Of a DNA stretch of 64,000 bases, positions 54,652-63,055 are shown piece after piece. This stretch comes from Selenomonadaceae bacterium (GTDB lineage: Bacteria > Bacillota > Negativicutes > Selenomonadales > Selenomonadaceae). The notes beneath the pieces are model-generated. The model was not told where the DNA came from. It did not search any database and saw only the letters and a program-made list of their open reading frames with translations. How positions within the stretch are numbered: the first letter of the stretch is position 1; each line of letters begins with the position of its first letter. A program made the translations under genes and the position numbers. Location of the stretch: contig JAFXTD010000045.1 in the NCBI GenBank assembly GCA_017535925.1, forward strand, positions 23,304-87,303, written 5' to 3'.

Positions 54652-55518
54652 ATGGCTGAAATTTTTTTGTGGATAATTTTTATCGGGACATTTTATTTCG
54701 TGTTCAAATTTATTTGGACGCATGTCACGACGGTTTCCTACAGTGGGCTCAAGGGATTTATACACTCATGGTGGGAACAATTTCTTTGGTCTTTTGTCAT
54801 CGCCGGCGTTGTTACAGCCATTGCCGCTCACATACTGGAATCCTTTATGAACTTTGGACGCGGTTTAAATTTTGGCTTCAGTGATATTTTTATTGGAGGC
54901 GTTGTAGTATACGTAATATTCGCGATTTTCTCTGCGTCTGACACCTTCGACAGGAAAACTTTCCGCGAAAATTATAATCGACATGTCGTTGATTTAAGTA
55001 AAAAGCTCAATCTTGATGACACTATACTTTTTCACATTTCTCACGAAAATCCCGGCAATATGATAGATTTAAATGACACTCGTGAAGTAGACGAATTGAC
55101 TTTGGCAGAAGATTTTGTTTCCGATGGCAGTTCCAAGTTGGTGCAATTCCCAAACATGGAGATAAGCCACTACGTCAACAAATCAGGAAATTACAGAAGC
55201 ATAAAACTTTCCTTGAATCCTTCAACTTGTGATGACATAGAGGGCAGAGCGGCTCTTTCCTACATCAGAAGACTCATCGCGGAGATAACTTTCACGGCGG
55301 CGATAGAGGCAGTCGCTGAAGGGAAGAGTCGTGCGATAGAAAACAGCTTGCATTTGATTAACGAGCACGGTGTGTTTGGTTTATTGGAATATGTTTCCGA
55401 TTCCGCAGAAAAAGTTTCACGCGATTATACGGAGGACGGAATAAAATACCTCGTTTCGAGGGACAGCGACGGTTATGTATACTTAAAGATGATCAAGACA
55501 TCTTCGGAGGGCAAATGA
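54652..55518 (+). CDS. Membrane protein of unknown function
   Basis: The 288-aa protein has three N-terminal membrane segments (about 4-24, 46-68, 80-102). A soluble region of about 185 residues follows, without a motif I recognise. The ribosome binding site is GGAGGAG. The next gene, a lipoprotein, starts 1 nt after its stop, so the two products probably work together at the cell envelope. GC content is lower than in neighbouring genes. Confidence 0.65.
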   Translation: MAEIFLWIIFIGTFYFVFKFIWTHVTTVSYSGLKGFIHSWWEQFLWSFVIAGVVTAIAAHILESFMNFGRGLNFGFSDIFIGGVVVYVIFAIFSASDTFDRKTFRENYNRHVVDLSKKLNLDDTILFHISHENPGNMIDLNDTREVDELTLAEDFVSDGSSKLVQFPNMEISHYVNKSGNYRSIKLSLNPSTCDDIEGRAALSYIRRLIAEITFTAAIEAVAEGKSRAIENSLHLINEHGVFGLLEYVSDSAEKVSRDYTEDGIKYLVSRDSDGYVYLKMIKTSSEGK

Positions 55519-55519
55519 A

Positions 55520-56029
55520 ATGACTAAGCGAAAAATTTTTATCCTGATTTGCTTATCGCTTCTCTTAAGCGCGGTGATTACAGGTTGCAGCATGACGCCC
55601 GGAACCGTCGACAATTTTATTACCAATTACAACAACGAAATAAGAAACGCTATGAAAAATCATTTCTCAAGTGAAAAATCGGCAGATTCTGCTGCAAGAA
55701 AATGTTCTCTCAACGGATACACCAAGAGCTTTAATGGCGTGAACGCAAGCTTCACCGGCTACGAGGAACCGAGACTGACTTTAATATTCCGATTCGCCGA
55801 AAATCTTTCTGCAGATGAAGTATTTGGAATGATTGACGCTGCAATTATGGCTGTAGGCGACGATTGTGAAAAAGTCGGTAAAGCCTTGGGGATTTTGTAT
55901 AATTCAAATAATGTGAATTATTACAACGTCAAAGGCGGATACCAAAAAGACATTACCCTCAACGGCAAAGAATATTTGATAGAATGGGTCGGAGACAGTA
56001 TAAATTTTATGATAATCATCTTGAAATAA
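55520..56029 (+). CDS. Lipoprotein of unknown function
   Basis: The 169-aa protein has a basic start, a hydrophobic stretch and a lipobox ITGC with Cys 23, so it should be lipidated and exported. The mature part has no family I recognise; segments such as LTLIFRFAENLSADEVFGMID suggest an alpha/beta domain. It is translationally linked to the membrane protein upstream. Confidence 0.7.
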   Translation: MTKRKIFILICLSLLLSAVITGCSMTPGTVDNFITNYNNEIRNAMKNHFSSEKSADSAARKCSLNGYTKSFNGVNASFTGYEEPRLTLIFRFAENLSADEVFGMIDAAIMAVGDDCEKVGKALGILYNSNNVNYYNVKGGYQKDITLNGKEYLIEWVGDSINFMIIILK

Positions 56030-56048
56030 ATCGAATCGAATTATCACA

Positions 56049-56077
56049 CCGCAGGTAACAATACTTGCGGTTTTTTT
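56049..56077 (+). terminator. Terminator after the lipoprotein gene
   Basis: CCGCA-G-GTA pairs with TAC-T-TGCGG, followed by seven T. The next gene has its own -10 box TATAAT at 56082-56087. Confidence 0.8.
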
Positions 56078-56116
56078 ATGATATAATGCCGTAAAAATTT
56101 TTACAAGGAGCGCGGC

Positions 56117-57502
56117 ATGGATTTTCTTGAACGATATTTGGGCGACACTTATGAACTCGTCGACACGCTGAAAGATTCCGAACAGAGTTTTGTTGCGGCG
56201 GTTTACGACAAGCGGGCGCGGCGGCTTTGTGTGCTCAAGCGGCGCGATTTGCACTCCCGCCCGATTTATCAAACGCTCAAGGAACTTGACGACCCGCATG
56301 TCCCGAAAATTTTTCGATTGTTTGAACGTGACGGAAAGTTAATCGTAATCGAGGAGCACATCGACGGGCAGACGTTGGAGGAAATTTTAATTTATCAACC
56401 CGAAAAGCTCAACGAGGATTTGGCGGAAAAAATTTTGTTTCAGCTCTGCGAATGCCTCGCCGCCTTCCACGCGAAAAATATTATTCATCGTGACCTCAAG
56501 CCGTCAAACATCATGCTCACCGAAAAAAATTTCGTCAAGCTGATTGACTTCGGTATCGCGAGGATTTTTAAAGAGACCGGCACAGCCGATACCGAACTTA
56601 TGGGCACGCGAGGATATGCGCCGCCCGAACAATTCGGACTTTTCGACTTCGGGCAAACGGACAGGCGCAGCGATATTTACGCGCTCGGTGTCACGCTGAA
56701 AAATTTGCTCGGCTCCGATTACGACGGACGCTTGAAAAAAATTTTGGACAAGTGCACCTCGCTTGAGCCTTCCAAACGTTTTCAGTCGGTTGAGGAACTT
56801 GCCAACGCCGTCATACGCAGAAAAAAATTTTTATTCGCCCGAAGAATTTCAATCGCGGCAACGGTCGGGCTTGCGATAATTTTTTTTCCGCGAAGCATGA
56901 ACGTTCAAGAGAATTCATCACCCGAAGAAAAAATTTCCGTCGTCGTCGAGGAAACTCAAGCCGAAAAAATTTCCGCGCCCGTCGAAAAAATTCAGCCCGA
57001 AGAAAAAATTTTCGAGGCGTCGTCAATTCAAATTCCCTCACTGCCGCAAACGACTTTGCCCGAAATAAATTTGCCGCCGCCGAATGTAAATCCTCCGCAA
57101 ACCCGGCAAGAAGAAAAATCTTCGGGCGAGGTCGAAATGAAACTTTTTTTGAACGGCGAACTGACCGGCAAGGAGCATATGATTTATCTGCGCGGCTGGC
57201 AAAATTGGTCGCGGGACAATTACGGGCAAATTCTTTTTCCGAACGATTGGCACGCCGAACTTCACATCGAAAATCACAGCGGCAAAGATTTAATCAATCC
57301 GCACCTCGCCGTGAACATCGGGCGCGATAAAAAAAATTTCGACATGCCGAATCTTGAAAACGGTCAGTCGTTCGATTTGGATATTCCGCTCGGAAAAAAA
57401 CTTGCCTCGCCCGAAAAAGGCAGCGGGCATTTGCAGATTATTTTGCAGGCGGAAGGCGTGCCGCAAATTTTCCTGAACAAAACTTTTTTCTTGGTCAAAT
57501 AA
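56117..57502 (+). CDS. Membrane-anchored Ser/Thr protein kinase
   Basis: The 461-aa protein has a Hanks-type kinase domain (1-235): a Lys in VLKRRD near 52, HRDLKPSNIML near 125, DFGIAR near 150 and APPEQFG near 172. A hydrophobic segment near 240-258 follows. A low-complexity Glu/Lys/Pro linker comes next, then a C-terminal extracytoplasmic domain of about 130 residues that I do not recognise. It is not a PASTA kinase. The glycine loop is poor (KDSEQSF). Possible reader: the FHA protein at 32.7 kb. Confidence 0.88.
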   Translation: MDFLERYLGDTYELVDTLKDSEQSFVAAVYDKRARRLCVLKRRDLHSRPIYQTLKELDDPHVPKIFRLFERDGKLIVIEEHIDGQTLEEILIYQPEKLNEDLAEKILFQLCECLAAFHAKNIIHRDLKPSNIMLTEKNFVKLIDFGIARIFKETGTADTELMGTRGYAPPEQFGLFDFGQTDRRSDIYALGVTLKNLLGSDYDGRLKKILDKCTSLEPSKRFQSVEELANAVIRRKKFLFARRISIAATVGLAIIFFPRSMNVQENSSPEEKISVVVEETQAEKISAPVEKIQPEEKIFEASSIQIPSLPQTTLPEINLPPPNVNPPQTRQEEKSSGEVEMKLFLNGELTGKEHMIYLRGWQNWSRDNYGQILFPNDWHAELHIENHSGKDLINPHLAVNIGRDKKNFDMPNLENGQSFDLDIPLGKKLASPEKGSGHLQIILQAEGVPQIFLNKTFFLVK

Positions 57503-57520
57503 TTTTTGGGAGGTAATGTC

Positions 57521-58351
57521 ATGAGCGAAAAAAAAATTTGTGAGATATGCCCGCAACATTGTCGGCTTGCAATCGGAGAGGTCGGCAAGTGTCGTGCGCG
57601 AATCAATGACGGAGAAAAAATTACCGCGCTCAATTACGGCTCGATAACTTCGATTGCCCTCGACCCGATTGAAAAGAAACCGCTCTACAGATTTTTTCCC
57701 GGCAGCAGGATTTTGTCGGTCGGCAGCTACGGTTGCAATTTGAACTGTCCCTTCTGCCAAAACTTTGAAATTTCTATGGCGGATTCGACTTTCCCGACAC
57801 GTCAAATCACACCCGCTCAACTTGCCGCGCTTGCCGAAGAACTTGTCCCGCAAAAAAATATCGGCGTCGCTTTCACCTACAACGAGCCGTTTATCAGTTA
57901 TGAATTCGTTCGAGATACTTCCGAACTTTTAAAAAGTCGCGGCTTAAAATCTGTCCTCGTCACGAACGGAACCGTTGCGCCCGCCGCCTTGAAAAAAATT
58001 TTGCCGCTGATTGCCGCAATGAATATCGACTTGAAAGGTTTCAGTCAAGAAATTTATTCGCTGCTCGGAGGAAATTTTGAGACCGTTCGCAAGACGATTG
58101 AGCTTGCCTCGAAAAGTTGTCATGTTGAAGTTACAACTTTGATTGTCCCGACGATGAACGATTCGATTGAGGACATGGACAGGGAGGCGGCTTGGCTCGC
58201 GAACATTTCCAAAGACATGCCGCTTCATATCAGCCGATTTTTCCCGCGCTACAAAGTCACGAATCTTCCGCCGACACCCGTCAAGAAAATTTATGAACTT
58301 GTCGAAGTCGCCAAACGTCATTTGAATTTTGTTTACGCGGGAAATTGCTGA
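57521..58351 (+). CDS. amrS: Radical SAM enzyme, AmmeMemoRadiSam (AmrS) type
   Basis: The protein of about 276 aa has an N-terminal Cys motif CEICPQHC, then the radical SAM cluster CNLNCPFC near residue 75, and FTYNEPFISYEF. This matches the AmmeMemoRadiSam system radical SAM protein, related to pyruvate formate-lyase activase. The ATG at 57521 follows GGGAGGT; the frame begins 15 nt earlier. The usual AMMECR1 and Memo partners are not next to it. Substrate unknown. Confidence 0.85.
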   Translation: MSEKKICEICPQHCRLAIGEVGKCRARINDGEKITALNYGSITSIALDPIEKKPLYRFFPGSRILSVGSYGCNLNCPFCQNFEISMADSTFPTRQITPAQLAALAEELVPQKNIGVAFTYNEPFISYEFVRDTSELLKSRGLKSVLVTNGTVAPAALKKILPLIAAMNIDLKGFSQEIYSLLGGNFETVRKTIELASKSCHVEVTTLIVPTMNDSIEDMDREAAWLANISKDMPLHISRFFPRYKVTNLPPTPVKKIYELVEVAKRHLNFVYAGNC

Positions 58352-58366
58352 ACTCAAAAAAAAAAT

Positions 58367-58397
58367 GCCCCCTTCAAAAAAAGTTGGGGGCTTTTTT
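58367..58397. terminator. Bidirectional terminator between convergent genes
   Basis: GCCCCC and GGGGGC stem with an A-run at left and TTTTTT at right. Confidence 0.8.
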
Positions 58398-58401
58398 GAT
58401 T

Positions 58402-58821
58402 TTAATATTCGGGATACATTCCGGCAACCAAATCTACGACGACGCTGCTGCCCGACACGCCGACGTGAATGTGGAAACCGCCGCCAAACGGCGTAAGATA
58501 TTTTGCTTGTCCGCCGCTGTAGGCAAAATAAAAATCGTTACCGTCTTGTCCGACCAAATTTATGTTGTGTTTCGAGTTGAGCCGTTTCAAATATTTGTTG
58601 ACGTATTTACTCGTCTCACCGTCGCAGACGGTATAATTCCAGCTCGTGTACTTCACGCCGTTGAGAGAGAGGTGCTCTGTTCCTTCATAGCGAATACGTT
58701 CATGATATTTGTTGACAGCCATGTTATAAAAATTCGGCACGGTTACATAAGCCGCCTCGACCGTCAACGCGGGAAGAGCAATTGCCAACGTTAAAAGAAT
58801 CGTCGCGAAAAATTTTTTCAT
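58402..58821 (-). CDS. Small secreted protein of unknown function
   Basis: The 139-aa protein has a signal peptide with probable cleavage after VEA near residue 23. The mature part is rich in Tyr and Gly with a single Cys. No family recognised. It starts 6 nt after the stop of the next secreted protein gene, so they are probably an operon. Confidence 0.65.
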   Translation of the reverse strand: MKKFFATILLTLAIALPALTVEAAYVTVPNFYNMAVNKYHERIRYEGTEHLSLNGVKYTSWNYTVCDGETSKYVNKYLKRLNSKHNINLVGQDGNDFYFAYSGGQAKYLTPFGGGFHIHVGVSGSSVVVDLVAGMYPEY

Positions 58822-58827
58822 GGCGAA

Positions 58828-59055
58828 TCAATCCTTTTGACCGCTTCCGCCGCAAGAGGGGCAAGTTTCCCGTTTGGTGTAGCCGGGCTTGCGCGGACCG
58901 CCGCTGTAATTGGGCGTATCCGAATCGTATTCGTAAGTTTCGATATAGCCTTTGCCGTCGCACCGGAAACACATGCGGGCTTCGACGCCGGAGACAGGCA
59001 AAACGAAAGTCACTACAGCGAACATCGCCAACAACAACCATGCAAACTTTTTCAT
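58828..59055 (-). CDS. Small secreted protein with DnaJ-type CxxCxGxG pairs
   Basis: The 75-aa protein has a signal peptide (cut after VEA) and then two zinc-finger half sites, CFRCDGKG and CPSCGGSG, as in DnaJ's central domain. It is a tiny single zinc module outside the cytoplasm. I know no assigned function. Confidence 0.7.
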   Translation of the reverse strand: MKKFAWLLLAMFAVVTFVLPVSGVEARMCFRCDGKGYIETYEYDSDTPNYSGGPRKPGYTKRETCPSCGGSGQKD

Positions 59056-59143
59056 AAAAAATCCCTCCCAAAAAAATTTTTAACGATACAAATTTTCTTC
59101 AAAAGGATTTTATATTTGCAGATAGATTTTGTCAAGAAAATGT

Positions 59144-59953
59144 TTAAACTTTTTCGCCACTCAAAAAATCTCTCAACTTATCACCCAAAAGATTGAACGT
59201 TGCGACCGTGATAAAAATCGCTGTGCCCGGCGCGAGGATTACCCAAGGCGCGGTTTGCAACATTGAGCGACCGTTATTCATCATTGCGCCCCATTCGGCA
59301 GTCGGAGGCATTGCGCCAAGTCCGAGAAAAGATAAGCCCGCCAATTCCATTATGATTGTTCCGATGTCGAGTGCCGCCGTCACGAAAATTGTTCCCGCGA
59401 TGTTCGGCAAGACGTGTTTAAATAAAATCGTCGTCGAACTTGAGCCCGCCATCTTTGCCGCGTCGAAGTAAGGCATTGAACGTATCGACAAGACCAAGCT
59501 GCGTGAAATTCTTGCGTACTTCGGCCAACCGATTATCGCCAAAGCCGCCGCCGCGTTGAGAAGACCGCCGCCGAGTGCTCCGGCCGCCGCGATTGCAAAA
59601 ACCATTTGCGGGAAGGCAAGGAACACGTCCGACAACCGCATTAAAAAAATATCGAGCCGCCCGCCGCGAAAGCCGCATATCGCTCCGATTAAACTGCCGA
59701 CGCTTGAAATGACCGCCAACAAAATCAGCGAGGCGCACAAAGTCGTTTGAGAGCCGACGATAACCCGTGACAAAACATCGCGTCCGTAGCGATCGGTGCC
59801 GAGTAAGTTCGTCGAATTCGGCGGAGTTAGTGCACCTTCCAAATCTTGAACGTAAGGGTCGAAGGGCGTCAAGAAGTCAGCGAAGACCGCAATAAAAATT
59901 AAAGCTCCTGCCGCCGCAAAATTAATGCGTAATGCGTAATGCGAAATGCGCAA
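59144..59953 (-). CDS. ABC transporter permease (DppC/NikC type)
   Basis: The 269-aa protein has the OppBC-family segments NLLGTDRYGRDVLSRVI and the EAA-like loop SMPYFDAAKMAGSSSTTILFKH-pattern, with five or six helices. It would move peptides, nickel or other ligands. The TTG start and the first 10 residues are made by a TGCGTAA repeat, and an adjacent GAGGAATT repeat unit may be its ribosome binding site. No binding protein or ATPase gene is adjacent. Confidence 0.85.
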   Translation of the reverse strand: MRISHYALRINFAAAGALIFIAVFADFLTPFDPYVQDLEGALTPPNSTNLLGTDRYGRDVLSRVIVGSQTTLCASLILLAVISSVGSLIGAICGFRGGRLDIFLMRLSDVFLAFPQMVFAIAAAGALGGGLLNAAAALAIIGWPKYARISRSLVLSIRSMPYFDAAKMAGSSSTTILFKHVLPNIAGTIFVTAALDIGTIIMELAGLSFLGLGAMPPTAEWGAMMNNGRSMLQTAPWVILAPGTAIFITVATFNLLGDKLRDFLSGEKV

Positions 59954-59989
59954 TTAAATTCCTCATTCCTAATTCCTAATTCCTAATTG
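59921..59989. repeat. Composite heptamer repeat between two permease genes
   Basis: TGCGTAA/TGCGAAA units (59924-59952) adjoin ATTCCTA units (59957-59989), two repeat types side by side. They encode the N-terminus of one permease and the C-terminus LGIRN of the other. Confidence 0.8.
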
Positions 59990-60892
59990 AACACGCGGGT
60001 CGAGCCAATGATAAAGCAAGTCCGCCGCGAGATTCACCAGCACATAAATTATTGCCATCCACACGACGTAAGCTTGAATCAGCGGATAATCGCGCATTAA
60101 AATTGCGTCGACTGCCATCTTGCCGACGCCGTCCCACATGAAAATCGTTTCTACAATCGCCGTGCCGCCGAGCAATGAACCTATCGACAACGCAAGCAAC
60201 GTGATAATTACAATCAGCGTCGAACGCAGGACACTTTTTGTCAAGATTGTAAGTTCGTCGACGCCGCGACTTCTCGCGCCCGTGACATACGGCTTGTCAA
60301 GTTCTTCCAAGACGACTGCGCGGATTTGCCTCGTGTACTTCGCGCCCATTGCGATTGTCAAAGTCAAGGCGGGCATGACGACGCTTTGACCGATTATCGG
60401 CAAGAGGTTCAATTTCAGCGCGAGGAAGTAAATCAAAAGCAAGCCGCAAAAAAAATTCGGCATTGAGTTCCCGACGAAACTCAAGCCGCGAATCAGATAA
60501 TCAAGCGGGCGATTTTGATTGACGGCAGATAAAATTCCGAGCGGCGTCGCGATAAAAATCGTCAGCAAGATTGAAACGAACATTAATTCAAACGTCGCCG
60601 GCAATTTTTCCGTGAAAGTTTCAAAAACCAATTTGCCGCTGATAAACGAACGCCCCATGTCGCCCGTCAAAACACCGCCGAGCCATCTGCCGTATTGAAT
60701 CAAAAACGGTTGGTCGAGTCCGAGTTCGGCGCGTTTGGCAGCTTTAATTTCTTCGGCGACACTGCCGGCTTGTTCGTAAATTATATCGACGGCGTCATCG
60801 GAGGTGAATTGCATCATGCCGAACGTGAGAAAGGTTATCCCGAAGAAAATCGGCACGAGCTGAATCAGTCTTGATAAAAAATATTTTTTCAT
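59969..60892 (-). CDS. ABC transporter permease (DppB/NikB type)
   Basis: The 307-aa protein has the DppB-type start (RLIQLVPIFFGITFLTFGMM), six helices and the loop YVTGARSRGVDELTIL. With the next gene it forms the membrane pair of a peptide/nickel-type importer. Ribosome binding site is weak. C-terminal LGIRN is repeat-encoded. Confidence 0.87.
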   Translation of the reverse strand: MKKYFLSRLIQLVPIFFGITFLTFGMMQFTSDDAVDIIYEQAGSVAEEIKAAKRAELGLDQPFLIQYGRWLGGVLTGDMGRSFISGKLVFETFTEKLPATFELMFVSILLTIFIATPLGILSAVNQNRPLDYLIRGLSFVGNSMPNFFCGLLLIYFLALKLNLLPIIGQSVVMPALTLTIAMGAKYTRQIRAVVLEELDKPYVTGARSRGVDELTILTKSVLRSTLIVIITLLALSIGSLLGGTAIVETIFMWDGVGKMAVDAILMRDYPLIQAYVVWMAIIYVLVNLAADLLYHWLDPRVQLGIRN

Positions 60893-60916
60893 GTTGCGAA
60901 TTTTAAATCGGTCGCG

Positions 60917-60942
60917 AAAAAAAAATAAGCCCCGCGAGGGGG
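60917..60942 (-). terminator. Terminator after the 163-aa gene
   Basis: Leftward transcript: CCCC-CTCGC-GGGG stem followed by a T-rich run. Confidence 0.65.
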
Positions 60943-60972
60943 ATTGAGTTTGATAAAAATTTTATCGGGCGA

Positions 60973-61464
60973 TTATTTTTTTTCGAGTTCGATTTCTTGT
61001 TTTTCTGCCAAGCGGGCTTCGACTTCCTTTTCCAATTCGGCTTCCTTGTAAGCTTCGAGGTTCTTGTCCTTTTGGAGGACTTCGTCATTTTGGGATTGCG
61101 GCTTCTCAATCGGGAAAGTGATAATCTTCAAAGCCTTAATCGTCTTCCACGCGCCGGCTTCCAAAAGAGTTGAGTCGCGCAGTTCGCTTTCGTTGGCACA
61201 TTTATGCCACTTGCCCTCGTCGTCTTGGAAATACATTTCGAATTCAAGTTGGAAGTGTTTTTCGTCGGCGTACTTGACATGAAATTTGCCTGCGCTGTAT
61301 TTGAGCCCGCGCTCCTCGTATTTTTTTATCATATCGTCGAGACGCGGCGAAACAACGTCGGAAATTTTTTCAAGTGTCATATCGGGGCGGAACAAGTCAA
61401 CGAAGAAATTTTTGACAGCCTCGACCAATTCGCCGACCTTTTCGATTTTATTTTCCAATGCCAT
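60973..61464 (-). CDS. Protein of unknown function with a charged helical tail
   Basis: The 163-aa protein has a helical N-terminal third, a central beta-rich part (KFHVKYADEKHFQLEFEMYFQDDEGKWHKC) and a Glu/Lys tail likely to be a coiled coil. No family recognised. It follows the next gene by 15 nt; both contain a similar 'GKW' segment and may share a fold. Confidence 0.55.
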   Translation of the reverse strand: MALENKIEKVGELVEAVKNFFVDLFRPDMTLEKISDVVSPRLDDMIKKYEERGLKYSAGKFHVKYADEKHFQLEFEMYFQDDEGKWHKCANESELRDSTLLEAGAWKTIKALKIITFPIEKPQSQNDEVLQKDKNLEAYKEAELEKEVEARLAEKQEIELEKK

Positions 61465-61479
61465 TGCAATTCACCTCGC

Positions 61480-61821
61480 TCAAACGGTAAGCTCAAGTTC
61501 TTTTTCGTAACGGGCGGTAACGTCGCTCTCTTTGGCAGTCAAGCCTTCCTTAGCCCAAGCGGGCACTTCGGATTCGTCAATTTCGCGGACGGTGGTTTTT
61601 TCAACCCACTTGCCGTTTTCTTTGTAGTAGAGGCGGTGAACGAGACGCAAGATGTTGCCTTCGACGCTGGAGAAAAGTTTCGCCGCGTAATCGACAATGC
61701 CGGTTTCTTTGAGAGCGTCTTGAAGCTTGGGCAGAAATTCTTTAAGCCAACCTTCAATCTCGTCCCATTTCGTCACGACCAGATAGCCGACGACACCTAT
61801 TGCAAGCAAAGCAGGAATCAT
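61480..61821 (-). CDS. Small protein with an N-terminal membrane helix, unknown function
   Basis: The 113-aa protein has a short N-terminal hydrophobic helix (IPALLAIGVVGYLVV). A region follows with LRLVHRLYYKENGKWVEKTTVREID, reminiscent of the central part of the neighbouring 163-aa protein. Function unknown; probable operon partner. Confidence 0.55.
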   Translation of the reverse strand: MIPALLAIGVVGYLVVTKWDEIEGWLKEFLPKLQDALKETGIVDYAAKLFSSVEGNILRLVHRLYYKENGKWVEKTTVREIDESEVPAWAKEGLTAKESDVTARYEKELELTV

Positions 61822-61885
61822 TTTTTTTACCTCCCAAATTAAATCTGTGAACTTATTTTAAACCAAAAACTTTCTGCAGGCAAGT

Positions 61886-62251
61886 TTAATTTTCCAGAGG
61901 GTCTGCGCCGTATTTATTGTAGCCGACTTGCCCCGCCGCGCAGAAAAGATAAATCGAGAAAAATATTCCGACGACGGGAACGACAGCGAGGATTGAAAAC
62001 CAACCGCTCTTGCCCAAGTCGTGCAGGCGGCGAATCATCAGCATAAAATTTCCTGCGCCCGCAGCCACTGCCCAAATCATAGTTATCGCCTTGACCAGAA
62101 ATCCGTTCGGGTCGCCCGTCAAGAACGTTGCCATTGAAGAAGTCACGAACGTCGAAAGCCCTGCAATCAACGCCAAAATTATCATGTACTTGAGGTAAGC
62201 CAGACGATTGAGCCGACCTTCCGTAACGTAAATTTCTTTCAACATCGACAT
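61886..62251 (-). CDS. DUF805 family membrane protein
   Basis: The 121-aa protein has the family pattern: RLNRLAYL near the start, several helices, and IRRLHDLGKSGWFSIL followed by a last helix. Function unknown in general. Confidence 0.8.
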   Translation of the reverse strand: MSMLKEIYVTEGRLNRLAYLKYMIILALIAGLSTFVTSSMATFLTGDPNGFLVKAITMIWAVAAGAGNFMLMIRRLHDLGKSGWFSILAVVPVVGIFFSIYLFCAAGQVGYNKYGADPLEN

Positions 62252-62276
62252 GAAAAAATCTCCCTTCGGTCGATTT

Positions 62277-62342
62277 TTAGGAACTAGGAACTGGGAACTA
62301 GGGACTAGTTTCTAACCACTAATCACTAACCACTAACCACTA
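62277..62342. repeat. Heptamer repeat cluster at the pilin-like gene 3' end
   Basis: GGAACTA units are followed by CACTAAC/TCACTAA units. The last ones form the final codons and stop of the next gene. Confidence 0.75.
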
Positions 62343-63034
62343 TATTTCCAACCGCCGCCGTCAGCATTGCGGATGATCGTCGAAAAAAATTGACTGTAAG
62401 ATTTATTCGAGTTCGTCTCAACCTGCATGACGTTGTTGGCGTCGGGCGAAAGTGTGTAATAATATAAGCCTTCCTTATCGGAATAAGTTACGCGCAAACC
62501 GTTGCCGGTTCTCTTGATTGTAATTTTTTGTTCGTCGCGCACATAGGTCGAATTGAAATTATTTTTGGCTTTGGTGTTGTCTATCATCGTCAAAAAACTT
62601 TCCCAATCTTTGGTGCCGTCCTCCGCTTTCGTCGACGCCAAATATCCTTCAATCGCCGAAAACAACGTATTAAAAAATCCTATCTCCGAGCTTAGAGCCT
62701 TGTCGACGGTGTCGCTGTTTACAATCGTGTTGTAAGTCATATCGGCGAAAGGAACTATTTCCATTTGCCAATTCAAAGTCTTGTAGCTTGGAGCGGCGTC
62801 ACTCTCTTCGGTTTGAGTTTCATAATCGAAAGAAGTTTCCTCCGATTCGGATTCGTTCGTGTTCAAGATATTGTTGCCTGCCGTTTCGACGTTGTCACCC
62901 GCCGTGCCGAAAAGATTTTTTATCGTGGCACCAAAGCCGCCGTTAATCGTGACGAACAATGCAATCGCGGCAACGAATCCGAGAAGCAATGCGTACTCGA
63001 CAAGCCCTTGACCTTTTCGGGAAAAATTTTTCAT
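62333..63034 (-). CDS. Pilin-like protein with class III type signal
   Basis: The 233-aa protein starts MKNFSRKGQGLVEYALLLGF, a type IV/Flp-like prepilin signal with a Gly before the cleavage point and Glu at +5. It is followed by one hydrophobic helix and a Ser/Thr/Glu-rich linker. The C-terminal 150 residues are soluble and not recognised. No prepilin peptidase or assembly gene is nearby. The C-terminus (Ser-Gly) comes from a repeat. Confidence 0.7.
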   Translation of the reverse strand: MKNFSRKGQGLVEYALLLGFVAAIALFVTINGGFGATIKNLFGTAGDNVETAGNNILNTNESESEETSFDYETQTEESDAAPSYKTLNWQMEIVPFADMTYNTIVNSDTVDKALSSEIGFFNTLFSAIEGYLASTKAEDGTKDWESFLTMIDNTKAKNNFNSTYVRDEQKITIKRTGNGLRVTYSDKEGLYYYTLSPDANNVMQVETNSNKSYSQFFSTIIRNADGGGWKYSG

Positions 63035-63055
63035 GAAACTGCCCTCGCGAATTTT

